NCBI GenBank assembly: GCA_003220615.1
Contig: QHTB01000142.1
Span: 1 to 56,154 of the forward strand
Length of the DNA: 56,154 bases
Direction of reading: 5' to 3'
From: Candidatus Rokuibacteriota bacterium
Lineage (GTDB): Bacteria > Methylomirabilota > Methylomirabilia > Rokubacteriales > CSP1-6
Below are positions 16,219 through 24,669 of the stretch, piece by piece. The position numbers were made by a program, and so were the translations under genes. The notes under the pieces were generated by a model. That model ran no database searches and was not told the origin of the DNA. It saw only the letters and a program-made list of their open reading frames with translations. The first letter of the stretch is position 1; every line of letters starts with the position of its first letter.

Positions 16219-17132
16219 GCACCGCGAGCGCTCCGCTGAGCCCGAGCGCGAGCCCGAGTCGAGCGGCGAGCCTCACCCTCGCGTGGCGCTTCGCCGCGTT
16301 CCACGTCGGGGGCTTCCCCGTTCTGCCCACGCTGATCCTCCTCGTGCTCGCCTTCACCGCCGTGTTCGCCAACGTCATCGCCCCGTCCGATCCCGAGATC
16401 GGCACGCTGGGCGAGCGCTTCCGACCGCCGGCGTGGCAGGTCGGCGGCAGCGAGAAGTACCTGCTCGGCACCGATCATCTCGGCCGTGACGTGCTCTCCC
16501 GGTTGATCTTCGGCGCGCGGGTCTCCATGGTCGTCGGGCTCACCGCCGTCCTCTTTGCGGGCGCAGTCGGGACCGCCCTCGGAATCCTGTCCGGCTTCCT
16601 CGGTGGCTGGGTCGATCAGGTCATCATGCGCGTGACCGACACGTGGCTGGCGTTACCCGCGCTCACCTTCGCGATCTTCCTGGCCGCGGTGGTCGGTCCG
16701 AGCGAGATGAACATCGTGATCATCCTCGGCGCGGTGTACTGGACGCGCTACGCCCGCGTGATACGCGGCGAGGTGCTGTCGCTGCGCGAGCGCGATTTCG
16801 TGCGGCTGGCCATCGTGGCGGGGTGCTCGAAGTGGACGATCATGCGTCGCCACATCCTGCCCAACGTGCTCAACTCCGCCATCGTCCTCGGCACGCTGAT
16901 GCTCGGCGTCGTCATCGTCACCGAGGCGGCGCTGTCCTTCCTCGGCGTGGGCGTGCCACCGCCCAAGCCCGCGTGGGGCCTCATGCTGGCCGACGGCAAG
17001 AAGGGGCTGATGGCGGGCTACTGGTGGCTGACGGTGCTGCCGGGATCCTGCATCATGCTGATGGTCCTCTCCGCCAACCTCCTCGGGGACTGGCTCCGCG
17101 TGAAGCTCGACCCGCAGTTGCGCCAACTGTGA
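16215..17132 (+). CDS. ABC transporter permease, DppC/OppC type (system 1)
   Basis: Second inner-membrane permease, 305 aa. It has a Ser/Pro-rich cytoplasmic N-terminus, one long helix and the OppC N-terminal domain. LLGTDHLGRDVLSRLIFGARVS is the hallmark DppC segment. The EAA loop (ERDFVRLAIVAGCSKWTIMRRHILPNVLN) is intact, and EAALSFLGVGVPPPKPAWG is the family C-terminal signature. It forms the heterodimeric channel with the preceding DppB-type protein. The ATG at 16215 overlaps the upstream stop and the stop overlaps the GTG of the ATPase, so the genes are translationally coupled. Confidence 0.94.
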   Translation: MSTASAPLSPSASPSRAASLTLAWRFAAFHVGGFPVLPTLILLVLAFTAVFANVIAPSDPEIGTLGERFRPPAWQVGGSEKYLLGTDHLGRDVLSRLIFGARVSMVVGLTAVLFAGAVGTALGILSGFLGGWVDQVIMRVTDTWLALPALTFAIFLAAVVGPSEMNIVIILGAVYWTRYARVIRGEVLSLRERDFVRLAIVAGCSKWTIMRRHILPNVLNSAIVLGTLMLGVVIVTEAALSFLGVGVPPPKPAWGLMLADGKKGLMAGYWWLTVLPGSCIMLMVLSANLLGDWLRVKLDPQLRQL

Positions 17133-18100
17133 CGCCTCTGCTCGAGCTCGATCACCTGACCACGCGCTACGTCTCCGCCCGCGGTGCGCGCGTGGTGGAG
17201 GCCGTGTCGGACATCTCGTTCCGTCTCGAGGCCGGGGAGACGCTCGGCATCGTCGGCGAGTCGGGCTCGGGCAAGACCACGCTCGCGCTCTCGATCATGC
17301 GCTTGCTGCCACCCGCCGCCCGCATCGCGTCCGGCGCCGTGCGCTTCGAGGGCGAGGACCTCGTCACCAAGTCCGACCGCGAGATGCGGCGCCTGCGCGG
17401 CAAGCGGATCGCGATGATCCTCCAGGACCCGATGGCGTCGCTCAATCCGCTCTTCACGGTCGGTGACCAGGTCGCCGAGTCGCTGCGCGTGCACGAAGGC
17501 GCGTCACGCCGGACCGCCTGGTCGCGGGCGCGCGAGCTCCTGACCGCCGTCAAGATCCCGGCGCCCGAGGCGCGCGTGCGCGAGTATCCGCACCAGCTCT
17601 CGGGTGGCATGCGCCAGCGCATCGTGGGGGCCATCGCCATCTCGTGCGAGCCGCGGCTGCTGATCGCCGACGAGCCCACCACGAGCCTCGACGTCACCAT
17701 CCAGGCCCAGTACCTGAACCTGCTGCGCGAGCTCCAGCGCGAGCACGGCCTGGCGCTGATCTTCATCACGCACAACCTCGGGATCGTGGCGCGCATGTGC
17801 GACCGGGTCGCCGTCATGTACGCGGGTCGTCTCGTCGAGATCGGCCCGGTGCGGCGCATCTTCGACTCGCCGGCGCATCCGTACACGCGTGCGCTGCTCG
17901 AGTCGATCCCTCGGCTCGCCGACTCGCGGGCCCGCCTGACCGCGATCGACGGCCAGCCGCCCGATCTCGCCGCGCTACCGACCGGCTGCGCGTTTCATCC
18001 GCGCTGCCCGAAGGTCGAGGACCGCTGCCGGCGCGAAGTGCCCACCGACGTCACGGTGGCCGAGGACCACCGAGCTCGCTGCTGGTTGGCCGCACGGTGA
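17129..18100 (+). CDS. ABC transporter ATP-binding protein, DppD/OppD type (system 1)
   Basis: ATPase subunit of 323 aa. Walker A is GESGSGKT at residues 43-50, the Q loop is LQDPMASLNP, the ABC signature is LSGGMRQR, Walker B is LLIADEPTTSLD, and the switch region is FITHNLGIVA. The oligopeptide-transporter C-terminal extension has HPYTRALLESIP and the cysteine-rich GCAFHPRCPKVEDRCRR, which in some relatives binds a 4Fe-4S cluster. The GTG start at 17129 overlaps the upstream stop as GTGA. It pairs with the DppF-type ATPase that follows. Confidence 0.94.
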   Translation: MTPLLELDHLTTRYVSARGARVVEAVSDISFRLEAGETLGIVGESGSGKTTLALSIMRLLPPAARIASGAVRFEGEDLVTKSDREMRRLRGKRIAMILQDPMASLNPLFTVGDQVAESLRVHEGASRRTAWSRARELLTAVKIPAPEARVREYPHQLSGGMRQRIVGAIAISCEPRLLIADEPTTSLDVTIQAQYLNLLRELQREHGLALIFITHNLGIVARMCDRVAVMYAGRLVEIGPVRRIFDSPAHPYTRALLESIPRLADSRARLTAIDGQPPDLAALPTGCAFHPRCPKVEDRCRREVPTDVTVAEDHRARCWLAAR

Positions 18101-19140
18101 CGCTGCTCGAGGTCGACAACCTCGTCAAGCACTTCCCGGTGAAGGGTGGCCTCTTCGGGGGCGGCGGCGTCGTCAGGGCGGTGGACGGCGTGTCGTTCCG
18201 CATCGAGCCCGGACACACCGTCGGCGTCGTCGGCGAATCGGGCTGTGGCAAGACGACGACCGCAAAAGTCGTGCTCGGCCTGGAGGCGCCGACCAGCGGC
18301 ACGCTCCGCTTCGAGGGCGCCGATCTCCAGACGCTGGACGCGGCGGGCCGGCGCCGGTACCGACGCTCGGTTCAGGCCGTCTTCCAGGATCCCTTCGCCT
18401 CGCTCAACCCGCGTATGCGCGTGGGAGCGATCATCACCGAACCGCTCGTCGTCCACGAACAGCTCGGTCGCGGCCAGGTCCGCGAGCACGGCCTGCGTCT
18501 GCTCGATCTCGTCGGCCTCCCCGAGCGCTCGATCGACCTCTTCCCACACGAGTTCTCGGGCGGCCAACGACAGCGCATCGCCATCGCGCGGGCGCTGGCG
18601 CTCGAGCCGAAGCTGATCGTGCTCGACGAGCCGGTGTCGGCGCTCGACGTCTCCATCCGCGCCCAGATCCTCAACCTGCTGCGCGACCTGCAGGCGCGGC
18701 TGGGCCTGGCCTATCTCTTCATCACCCACGATCTGGCGGCGGTCGCGTACATGAGCCACACCGTGGCGGTGATGTACCTGGGGAAGCTGGTCGAGTTCGG
18801 TCCGGCGCGCGCCGTGGCCACGGAGCCCCAGCACCCCTACACCCGCGCGCTCTTCGCGGCAGCGCTGCCGTCGCATCCCGACGAGCGGCGTGAGGACGTG
18901 CCGCTCGCCGGCGAGGTGCCGAGCCCGCTCGCTCCGCCGCCGGGCTGCCGCTTCCACACGCGGTGTTCGGCCGTGATGGAGCGCTGCAGCCGCGAGGAGC
19001 CGCCTCTGGTCCACACCGATGGCCGGCTCGTGGCCTGTCACCTCTATAGCCCGACGCCTGGCGCCGGCCCGTGGCAACCGCAGCGGGCGGCGCTGGGCTC
19101 ATTGACGTCCCCGTCTTTCACCACGGGAGGAAATCCATGA
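18097..19140 (+). CDS. ABC transporter ATP-binding protein, DppF/OppF type (system 1)
   Basis: Second ATPase, 347 aa. It opens with LLEVDNLVKHFPVKGGLF, a DppF-type N-terminus. Walker A is GESGCGKT at 46-53, the Q loop is FQDPFASLNPRM, the signature is FSGGQRQRIAIARAL, Walker B is LIVLDEPVSALD and the switch is FITHDLAAVAYM. The C-terminal extension has HPYTRALFAAALP and GCRFHTRCSAVMERC. The GTG start at 18097 overlaps the upstream stop. The last 35 residues (GPWQPQRAALG onward) are not family sequence; they run through the Shine-Dalgarno region of the next gene, and the stop overlaps its ATG. Confidence 0.94.
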   Translation: MTLLEVDNLVKHFPVKGGLFGGGGVVRAVDGVSFRIEPGHTVGVVGESGCGKTTTAKVVLGLEAPTSGTLRFEGADLQTLDAAGRRRYRRSVQAVFQDPFASLNPRMRVGAIITEPLVVHEQLGRGQVREHGLRLLDLVGLPERSIDLFPHEFSGGQRQRIAIARALALEPKLIVLDEPVSALDVSIRAQILNLLRDLQARLGLAYLFITHDLAAVAYMSHTVAVMYLGKLVEFGPARAVATEPQHPYTRALFAAALPSHPDERREDVPLAGEVPSPLAPPPGCRFHTRCSAVMERCSREEPPLVHTDGRLVACHLYSPTPGAGPWQPQRAALGSLTSPSFTTGGNP

Positions 19141-19619
19141 AACGAGTGCTGAACGTTGGAACCGCGCTGTTCCTGGCCACCACGGTCCTGGCCGGCACGC
19201 AGGCCGGCGCGCAGCTCGCCGACAAGAAGGTCCTGACGCTGGCCGCGGCGAAGAAGATGGCCGCCGCGGCCGAGGCCGAGGCGACGAAGAACAACTGGCG
19301 CGTCGTCATCGCCATCGTCGACGATGGCGGGCATCTCCTCTACTTGCAGCGGACCGACGAGACCCAGATCGGCAGCATCGACATCGCGATCGGCAAGGCG
19401 ACGACCTCTGTCGCGCTGAAGCGGCCGAGCAAGGCCGTCGAGGACATCATCGCGGGCGGACGGAACGCGTTCCTCGGCGTGAAGGGCATGACGCCGCTGC
19501 AGGGCGGCCTTCCCATCATGGTCGACAACAAGCTGGTCGGCGCAATCGGTGTCAGCGGTGTGACCTCGCAGCAGGACGAGCAGATCGCCAAGGTCGGCCT
19601 CGAGGCCCTCGTCAAATAG
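19137..19619 (+). CDS. Secreted GlcG/HbpS family protein
   Basis: Small exported protein of 160 aa with a signal peptide (about 1-25, ending AGAQ). The domain begins LTLAAAKKMAAAAEAEA and continues with VVIAIVDDGGHLLYLQR, the GlcG/HbpS (DUF336) core strand-helix-strand. GGLPIMVDNKLVGAIGVSG is the conserved C-terminal loop. HbpS members bind heme or cobalamin-like molecules; GlcG itself has no settled function. The ATG at 19137 overlaps the DppF-type stop and has a GGAGG site, so it is the last gene of the operon. It takes the place where a receptor gene might be expected, but its fold is not that of a periplasmic binding protein. Confidence 0.9.
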   Translation: MKRVLNVGTALFLATTVLAGTQAGAQLADKKVLTLAAAKKMAAAAEAEATKNNWRVVIAIVDDGGHLLYLQRTDETQIGSIDIAIGKATTSVALKRPSKAVEDIIAGGRNAFLGVKGMTPLQGGLPIMVDNKLVGAIGVSGVTSQQDEQIAKVGLEALVK

Positions 19620-19636
19620 TCGTTCCGCGTGTCGGA

Positions 19637-19662
19637 CGTGGGGCTCCGGTCGGGGCCCCACG
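19637..19662. terminator. Terminator between the dpp-like operon and the MFS gene
   Basis: CGTGGGGC and GCCCCACG (8 bp) flank a 10-nt loop between two convergent transcription units. Confidence 0.65.
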
Positions 19663-19666
19663 AACT

Positions 19667-20950
19667 CTACTCCGACCTCCAGACGTTCCGACAGCGCGTC
19701 TCGGTGATGCACGCGGCGAGAGCAACTGCGCCGACCGCGACGGCCAGACACAGGCCGAAGGCGGCGCGGTACGCCGTGGCCGAGTAGACGCGCGTCCCCG
19801 CCGTCTCGAGCCCCGTCCAGGCCGCATCGAGCGCGAGACCGGTGAGCCACTGCATCAGCGCGACGAACAGGAACATCGGGATGTTGCAGAAGCCGACGAC
19901 GACTCCGACGCGCGTCGGATCGTTGACTTCTCGGACACACGGCCACACGAGGATCAGCCCGCTCGACGAAAAGCCCAGCAGGAAGAACACCGCCGGCAGC
20001 CACGCGATCGGCGGTTCGAGCGCGGGGACCACGAGCGGCAGCCAGCACGCCGCGCCGAGCGCGCTGAACGCCAGGAATGGCGGCCGGCGGGCGCCCAGCC
20101 AGCGGTCCGAGATCCTGCCCACCAGCGGCGCGCCCACCATGACACCGACGGCCATCCACGCAATGTCGGCCGCCGCCTGAACGCGGGGCAGGCCGTGGAC
20201 CTGAGTGAGGTACGAAACGCCCCACAAGCCCTGCAGGGCGATGACCGTCGAATACATCCCGGCGCCGGCGAGGACCGGCGGCCACGTCCTTGGATTGAGG
20301 ATGATCGCCGGAATCCCGACGACGACGTCGCGCAATGACCGGGTCACGGTACGCGGCGTCGAATCACGGCGTTCGCGAACGCCGAGTACGGCGACGACGG
20401 CGAGGGCCACGGTGATGGCGCCGATCGCCTCGAAGCTCGCGCGCCAGCCGATCGCCTCGACCAGGAGGGCCAGGGGCCCGGCGGCGGCCACGCCACCAAG
20501 GTTGCCGACCGTTTGCGTGAGCCCGGAGATCGTGGCGAAGTCGTCGGCGCGAAACCGCTCGGCGGCCAGCGTCAGGAACGCGATCAGGATGACCGACGCC
20601 CCGATGCTCACGACGAGTCGTCCCAGCACGACCACGGAAAACGACGGGGCCAGGCCGAAGACGAGCGCGCCCAGCCCCATGGCGAGCGCCCCGGCGCCCA
20701 GCGTGCGCCGCGGCCCCAACGTGTCGGCCAGGCTGCCCGCCACCAGCGCCATGGCGACGAACACGTACGGATAGATCGCCGCGAGCGCGCCGAGCGTGGC
20801 CGCGGTGATGGTGAACGCTCGCATCAGGTCCTGGGCGACGACGCCGAGCGCGATCCGGTGGAAGTGCGAGACGAAGTAGATCGCGGAGGGGATGACGAGG
20901 ACGGGCCAGCCTGTGCGCAACGTTGCGCCGACCGTGACCGCTTCCGCCAT
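19667..20950 (-). CDS. MFS transporter (nitrate/sugar-phosphate-like superfamily member)
   Basis: Twelve-helix major facilitator of 427 aa. Support comes from IYFVSHFHRIALGVVAQDLM in helix 1, the loop 2-3 motif GSLADTLGPRRTL (a version of the MFS A motif GxLaDrxGrR), the helix 4 VVVLGRLVVSIGASVILIAFLTL and GRISDRWLGARR in the equivalent loop of the second half. The substrate is unknown. The start at 20950 lies eight bases after a TAGAAT -10-like element that it shares, on the opposite strand, with the aminotransferase gene. That points to a divergent pair under joint control. Confidence 0.9.
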   Translation of the reverse strand: MAEAVTVGATLRTGWPVLVIPSAIYFVSHFHRIALGVVAQDLMRAFTITAATLGALAAIYPYVFVAMALVAGSLADTLGPRRTLGAGALAMGLGALVFGLAPSFSVVVLGRLVVSIGASVILIAFLTLAAERFRADDFATISGLTQTVGNLGGVAAAGPLALLVEAIGWRASFEAIGAITVALAVVAVLGVRERRDSTPRTVTRSLRDVVVGIPAIILNPRTWPPVLAGAGMYSTVIALQGLWGVSYLTQVHGLPRVQAAADIAWMAVGVMVGAPLVGRISDRWLGARRPPFLAFSALGAACWLPLVVPALEPPIAWLPAVFFLLGFSSSGLILVWPCVREVNDPTRVGVVVGFCNIPMFLFVALMQWLTGLALDAAWTGLETAGTRVYSATAYRAAFGLCLAVAVGAVALAACITETRCRNVWRSE

Positions 20951-20957
20951 CGCCGGC

Positions 20958-20964
20958 TATTCTA
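20958..20964. promoter_or_regulatory. Shared divergent -10 element
   Basis: TATTCT (20958-20963) reads towards the aminotransferase ATG six bases away. On the other strand TAGAAT (20964-20959) reads towards the MFS ATG eight bases away. The same base pairs can serve both directions. GTGACC at 20934-20939 is a possible -35 for the plus strand. Confidence 0.45.
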
Positions 20965-20969
20965 CGCGC

Positions 20970-22112
20970 ATGTGGACACTCGACTCCGGCGTCGTCTTCC
21001 TGAATCACGGCTCGTTCGGGGCGTGCCCGAAGCCCGTCCTCGACTACCAGCGGATGCTCCGCGAGGAGCTCGAGCGCGAGCCCGTGCGCTTCCTGTCCCG
21101 CGAGCTGCAAGCGCGCCTCGACGCCGCTCGCGCGGCGCTTGGCGCCTTCATCGGCGCCGATCCCGATGATCTCGCCTTCGTCAGCAACGCCACCACCGGC
21201 GTGAACACGGTGCTGCGCTCCCTGGCCCTGGCACCCGGCGACGAGATCCTCGTGACCGATCACGCGTACAACGCGTGCCGCAACGCCGTGAACGCGGTGG
21301 CCGCCGCGCAGGGCGCGCGCGTCGTCGTGGCTCACGTGCCGTTCCCCGTCGACGGCGATGACGCGGTGGTGAGCGCGATCCTCGCGGTCACCACGCCACG
21401 CACGCGCCTGGCGCTGCTCGATCACGTGACCAGCCCGACCGCCGTCGTGTTCCCGATCGCCCGCCTGGTGTCCGCGCTCGCCGAGCGAGGGGTCGAGACG
21501 CTCGTGGACGGCGCTCACGCTCCTGGCATGCTGCCCCTCGACGTCCGCGCGGTCGGCGCCGCCTACTACACCGGCAACTGCCACAAGTCGATGTGCGCTC
21601 CGAAGGGCGCCGCGTTTCTCTACGTGCGGCGCGACCGCCAGGCGAGCGTGCGGCCGCTCGTCATCAGCCACGGCGCCAACTCACCGCGGACCGATCGCTC
21701 GCGCTTCCGGCTCGAGTTCGACTGGACGGGAACTCAGGATCCGACGCCAGCCCTGGCGGTGCCGGAGGCCATTCGCGTCGTCGGCAGCCTCTGTCCCGGC
21801 GGCTGGCCGGCCGTCATGAAGCACAATCACGTGTTGGCGCTCGGGGCGCGCTTGAGACTGGGCGAGGCGCTCGGGCGGACACCGCCGTGCCCGGACGTGA
21901 TGATCGGGTCGCTGGCCGCCGTCCAACTTCCTGATGGCACCGATGATCTTCAGAAGCACCTGTTTGACCGCTTCGCGATCGAGGTTCCGGTGATCGCGTG
22001 GCCAGCCGTACCGAGGAGGTGGGTGCGGATCTCTGCGCATTTTTACAATCGGGAAGCCGACTACGAGCGACTCGCCGAGGCGCTTGGAACGCTCCTCGCC
22101 CGGTCATCGTGA
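20970..22112 (+). CDS. Class V aminotransferase, isopenicillin-N epimerase-like
   Basis: PLP enzyme of fold type I, 380 aa. The N-terminus FLNHGSFGACPKPVLDYQ is typical of the isopenicillin-N epimerase/CsdA-like group. FVSNATTGVNTVLRSL binds the cofactor phosphate, VDGAHAPGMLPLDV holds the Asp that pairs with the pyridine nitrogen and the following His, and K206 in GNCHKSMCAPKG forms the Schiff base. Members include cysteine desulfurases, epimerases and ergothioneine lyases; the reaction here is not clear. The start at 20970 follows a -10-like element by six bases. The next gene begins two bases after the stop, so the two are co-transcribed. Confidence 0.9.
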   Translation: MWTLDSGVVFLNHGSFGACPKPVLDYQRMLREELEREPVRFLSRELQARLDAARAALGAFIGADPDDLAFVSNATTGVNTVLRSLALAPGDEILVTDHAYNACRNAVNAVAAAQGARVVVAHVPFPVDGDDAVVSAILAVTTPRTRLALLDHVTSPTAVVFPIARLVSALAERGVETLVDGAHAPGMLPLDVRAVGAAYYTGNCHKSMCAPKGAAFLYVRRDRQASVRPLVISHGANSPRTDRSRFRLEFDWTGTQDPTPALAVPEAIRVVGSLCPGGWPAVMKHNHVLALGARLRLGEALGRTPPCPDVMIGSLAAVQLPDGTDDLQKHLFDRFAIEVPVIAWPAVPRRWVRISAHFYNREADYERLAEALGTLLARSS

Positions 22113-22113
22113 T

Positions 22114-23160
22114 ATGGTGGTCGACGTCGTGCGGATGCTCAGCGCCTTACTGCTGACGCTCGGTCTGGTCCTCATCGACACCGCGGTGCCCTCGGCCCTG
22201 TCCCCGCACACGGACGCGCCCAGCCATCACGTGCGCGACGGATTTCGCAACGTCGCACCTGATTACGCGTATCCCCTGATTGGACGCGCGCTCCGCACGC
22301 TGCGCCTCGGCTTCGAGCACGCGCCAGCGCGCGGTCGCACGCCCGCCGTCCTCACCAACGACGGCGCCGAGCTTCGCGCGAACGGCATGGTGCCCACCCT
22401 CACGTGGATCGGCCACTCCACGTTCCTCCTGCAGATCGACAGCGTGAACATCCTCACCGATCCGCACTGGGGCGACCGCGCCAGTCCGGTCATGTTCACC
22501 GGACCGCGGCGTCTCGTGCCGCCGGGAATGCGCTTCGAAGATCTGCCGCCGATCCACGCGGTGATCATCTCGCACGATCATTACGACCACCTCGACGAGG
22601 CGACGGTGCGCCGCCTGAACGCCGCGTACCACCCGACGTTCTTCGTGCCGCTCGGGATCAAGGCGTGGCTGGCCAAGGTGGGCATCACGAACGTCGTCGA
22701 GCTCGACTGGTGGGAGACGCGGGAGTTCCGTGGCCTCACGCTCGTGTGCACACCCGCCCAGCATTCCTCGGGGCGTGGGCTCCTCGATCAGAACCGCCGC
22801 CTGTGGTCCTCGTGGGTCGTGCGTGGCCGCGACCGTCGCCTGTTCTTCGCCGGCGACACCGGGTACTACGACGCCTTCAAGGAGATCGGCGAGCGCCTGG
22901 GGCCGTTTGACGTGGCCTTCATCCCGATCGGGGGCTACAGCGCGTACGAACGTCACCCCAATCACGTCAATCCCGAGGAGGCCGTTCAGATCTTCGAAGA
23001 TCTGGGGGCGCGGCTGATGGTGCCCATGCACTTCGGCACGTTCGATCTCAATCGCGAGCCCTTCCGGGAGCCGCCCGACCGGTTGATGCGTGAGGCGCTC
23101 CGGCGCGGACTCGAGGAGAGCGTAGCGCTCCTCAGCCCGGGCCAGACCATCCACTGGTAA
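22114..23160 (+). CDS. Metallo-beta-lactamase fold hydrolase, NAPE-PLD/UlaG-like, membrane-anchored
   Basis: Binuclear zinc hydrolase of 348 aa with one N-terminal hydrophobic segment (residues 7-24) serving as signal or anchor. The domain has LTWIGHSTFLLQ, ILTDPHWG and the metal motif SHDHYDHLD (H154, H156, D158, H159). The later ligands are in TPAQHSSGRG, FAGDTGYY and MHFGTFDL. This arrangement, with FTGPRRLVPPGM, matches the NAPE-phospholipase-D-like family, so a phosphodiester or lipid substrate is possible. It starts two bases after the aminotransferase stop. A later ATG at 22135 is an alternative. Confidence 0.9.
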   Translation: MVVDVVRMLSALLLTLGLVLIDTAVPSALSPHTDAPSHHVRDGFRNVAPDYAYPLIGRALRTLRLGFEHAPARGRTPAVLTNDGAELRANGMVPTLTWIGHSTFLLQIDSVNILTDPHWGDRASPVMFTGPRRLVPPGMRFEDLPPIHAVIISHDHYDHLDEATVRRLNAAYHPTFFVPLGIKAWLAKVGITNVVELDWWETREFRGLTLVCTPAQHSSGRGLLDQNRRLWSSWVVRGRDRRLFFAGDTGYYDAFKEIGERLGPFDVAFIPIGGYSAYERHPNHVNPEEAVQIFEDLGARLMVPMHFGTFDLNREPFREPPDRLMREALRRGLEESVALLSPGQTIHW

Positions 23161-23161
23161 G

Positions 23162-23177
23162 GGCGCCGTCGGGCGCC
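23162..23177 (+). terminator. Possible hairpin terminator after the hydrolase gene
   Basis: Two GGCGCC arms flank a four-base loop immediately after the stop codon. There is no T run. Confidence 0.35.
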
Positions 23178-23187
23178 GGCTCCGCGG

Positions 23188-23223
23188 TACCATCCGCAAC
23201 ACGCCGTCATCCGTCTGAGGAGG
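23188..23223 (+). promoter_or_regulatory. -10-like element and strong Shine-Dalgarno of the TctC gene
   Basis: TACCAT at 23188-23193 resembles other -10 elements here. GAGGAGG at 23217-23223 sits five bases before the ATG at 23229 and fixes the start. Confidence 0.45.
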
Positions 23224-23228
23224 TCAGT

Positions 23229-24215
23229 ATGCGTCGCGTCGCCGTCATCATCGTCGCCGTCGTCGTCGCCGTGGCCAGCGGCACTGTCGCCCAGGAGGCC
23301 TATCCGACGCGGCCGGTCACGATCGTCAATCCGTTTCCGCCCGGTGGGATCGCCGATCTGACGGCGCGCCCGCTGGCGGCCGCGCTCGAGCGGCTCCTCA
23401 AGCAGCCGTTCGTGGTCTCGAACAAGCCCGGCGCCGCCGGCGCGGTGGGCGCGCAGTCCGTCGCCGTGGCGAAGCCGGATGGCTACACGCTGCTCGTGGC
23501 CCTGGTCAGCATCTCGTCGACACCAGAGGTCGACAAGCTCTTCGGGCGCCCGGCGATCTACACGCGCGATCAGTTCGTCGGCATCGCGCGGCTCAACGCC
23601 GATCCACCGCTGCTCGTCGTCAACGAGGAGTACGCGCGAAAGTACGGATGGACGACGCTGAAGGAGCTGGTCGACGACGCGCGCAAGCGGCCGGGCGAGA
23701 TCACGTACGCGTCGTCCGGGCCGTACGGTGCGTCGCACCTGCCGATCGAGATGCTGCTGGCCGTGGCCGGATTGAAGATGCGTCACTTGCCGACGACCGG
23801 GGGGGCGCCGGCCACGACGGCCGTGCTGGGCGGTCACGCTCAGCTCTGGGCCTCACCGCCGGCGCTGGCCCTGTCCCACATCCAGGCCGGGAAGATGCGC
23901 CCGCTGGCGTCGTACGGCGCGACGCGATTGGCCGCCTTCCCCGACGTGCCAACGCTGAAGGAGCTCGGCTACGAGGTCGAGTACTACGTGTGGACCGCGC
24001 TCTTCGCGCCGCGGGGCGTGCCGGCCCACGTGGTCCAGACGCTACGCGACACCACCCGCAAGGCCATGCAGGATCCGGAGCTGCGCGCATCGATGGAGAA
24101 GGCCAAGACGCCGATCGCCTATCAGGACGCCGACGAGTTCAAGAAGTTCTGGGACGAGGACGCGCAGCGAATTGCCGCGGTGATCCAGAAGATCGGAAAG
24201 GTCGCGGAAAAGTAG
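23229..24215 (+). CDS. Bug/TctC family tripartite tricarboxylate transporter substrate-binding protein
   Basis: Periplasmic receptor of 328 aa with a signal peptide (1-21, ending TVAQ). YPTRPVTIVNPFPPGGIADLTARPLA is the classic Bug N-terminus, with the PPGG loop that contacts the ligand carboxylate. NKPGAAGAVGAQSVAVAKPDGYTLL and the GAPATTAVLGGHAQLWA segment are conserved. It binds an organic acid or similar anion. The TctA and TctB membrane subunits are not nearby, so it must share a permease or act as a sensor ligand-binder. A strong Shine-Dalgarno site supports high expression. Confidence 0.93.
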   Translation: MRRVAVIIVAVVVAVASGTVAQEAYPTRPVTIVNPFPPGGIADLTARPLAAALERLLKQPFVVSNKPGAAGAVGAQSVAVAKPDGYTLLVALVSISSTPEVDKLFGRPAIYTRDQFVGIARLNADPPLLVVNEEYARKYGWTTLKELVDDARKRPGEITYASSGPYGASHLPIEMLLAVAGLKMRHLPTTGGAPATTAVLGGHAQLWASPPALALSHIQAGKMRPLASYGATRLAAFPDVPTLKELGYEVEYYVWTALFAPRGVPAHVVQTLRDTTRKAMQDPELRASMEKAKTPIAYQDADEFKKFWDEDAQRIAAVIQKIGKVAEK

Positions 24216-24245
24216 CCCCGCGCACCTCGCACGGGCCACCCACGG

Positions 24246-24270
24246 AGCGAGCCGGTCTCGAGGCTTCGCT
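24246..24270. terminator. Possible terminator between the TctC and receiver genes
   Basis: AGCGAGCC pairs with GGC-T-TCGCT across a one-base bulge, around an eight-base loop, between convergent genes. Confidence 0.4.
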
Positions 24271-24285
24271 ACAAAATAGCCGTCG

Positions 24286-24657
24286 CTAGCCGCGGCGGGC
24301 GAGCATCTTCACGAGCGCGTCGGGGTCGACCGGCTTGACCAGGTGCGTGTCGAACCCCGCGGCTTCGGCGCGCCGGCGATCGTCGGGCTGCCCGTATCCG
24401 GTGAGCGCCACGAGGTAGGCGGTCTTGCCGTGCGGCGTCGAGCGGATCCGCCGCGCCACGTCGTAGCCGTCGCAGTCGGGCAACCCGATGTCGATGAGAG
24501 CCGCGTCGAGCGGCGCCGTCGATCGTTCGACGCCCTGGGCGCCGCTCTCGGCCGTCCGCACGCGGTGGCCTTCCAGCTCCAGGAGCATCTGCAGCGTCGC
24601 GCGCGCGTCGGCGTTGTCTTCGACGACGAGGATGTCGAGCGTCCGCCCGTCAGTCAT
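24286..24657 (-). CDS. Single-domain response regulator (CheY-like)
   Basis: Stand-alone receiver domain of 123 aa. ILVVEDNADAR holds the acidic pocket (E13, D14), the phospho-acceptor is D56 in ALIDIGLPDCDG, T86 is in VALTGYG and K108 in HLVKPV. There is no output domain, so it acts by protein contact, probably with a hybrid kinase. TAAAAT lies nine bases before the ATG on the minus strand, which suggests a leaderless or very short leader. The nearest sensor kinase in the window is at 12838-14613, but a functional link is only conjecture. Confidence 0.9.
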   Translation of the reverse strand: MTDGRTLDILVVEDNADARATLQMLLELEGHRVRTAESGAQGVERSTAPLDAALIDIGLPDCDGYDVARRIRSTPHGKTAYLVALTGYGQPDDRRRAEAAGFDTHLVKPVDPDALVKMLARRG

Positions 24658-24669
24658 GGCGCCCGGATT

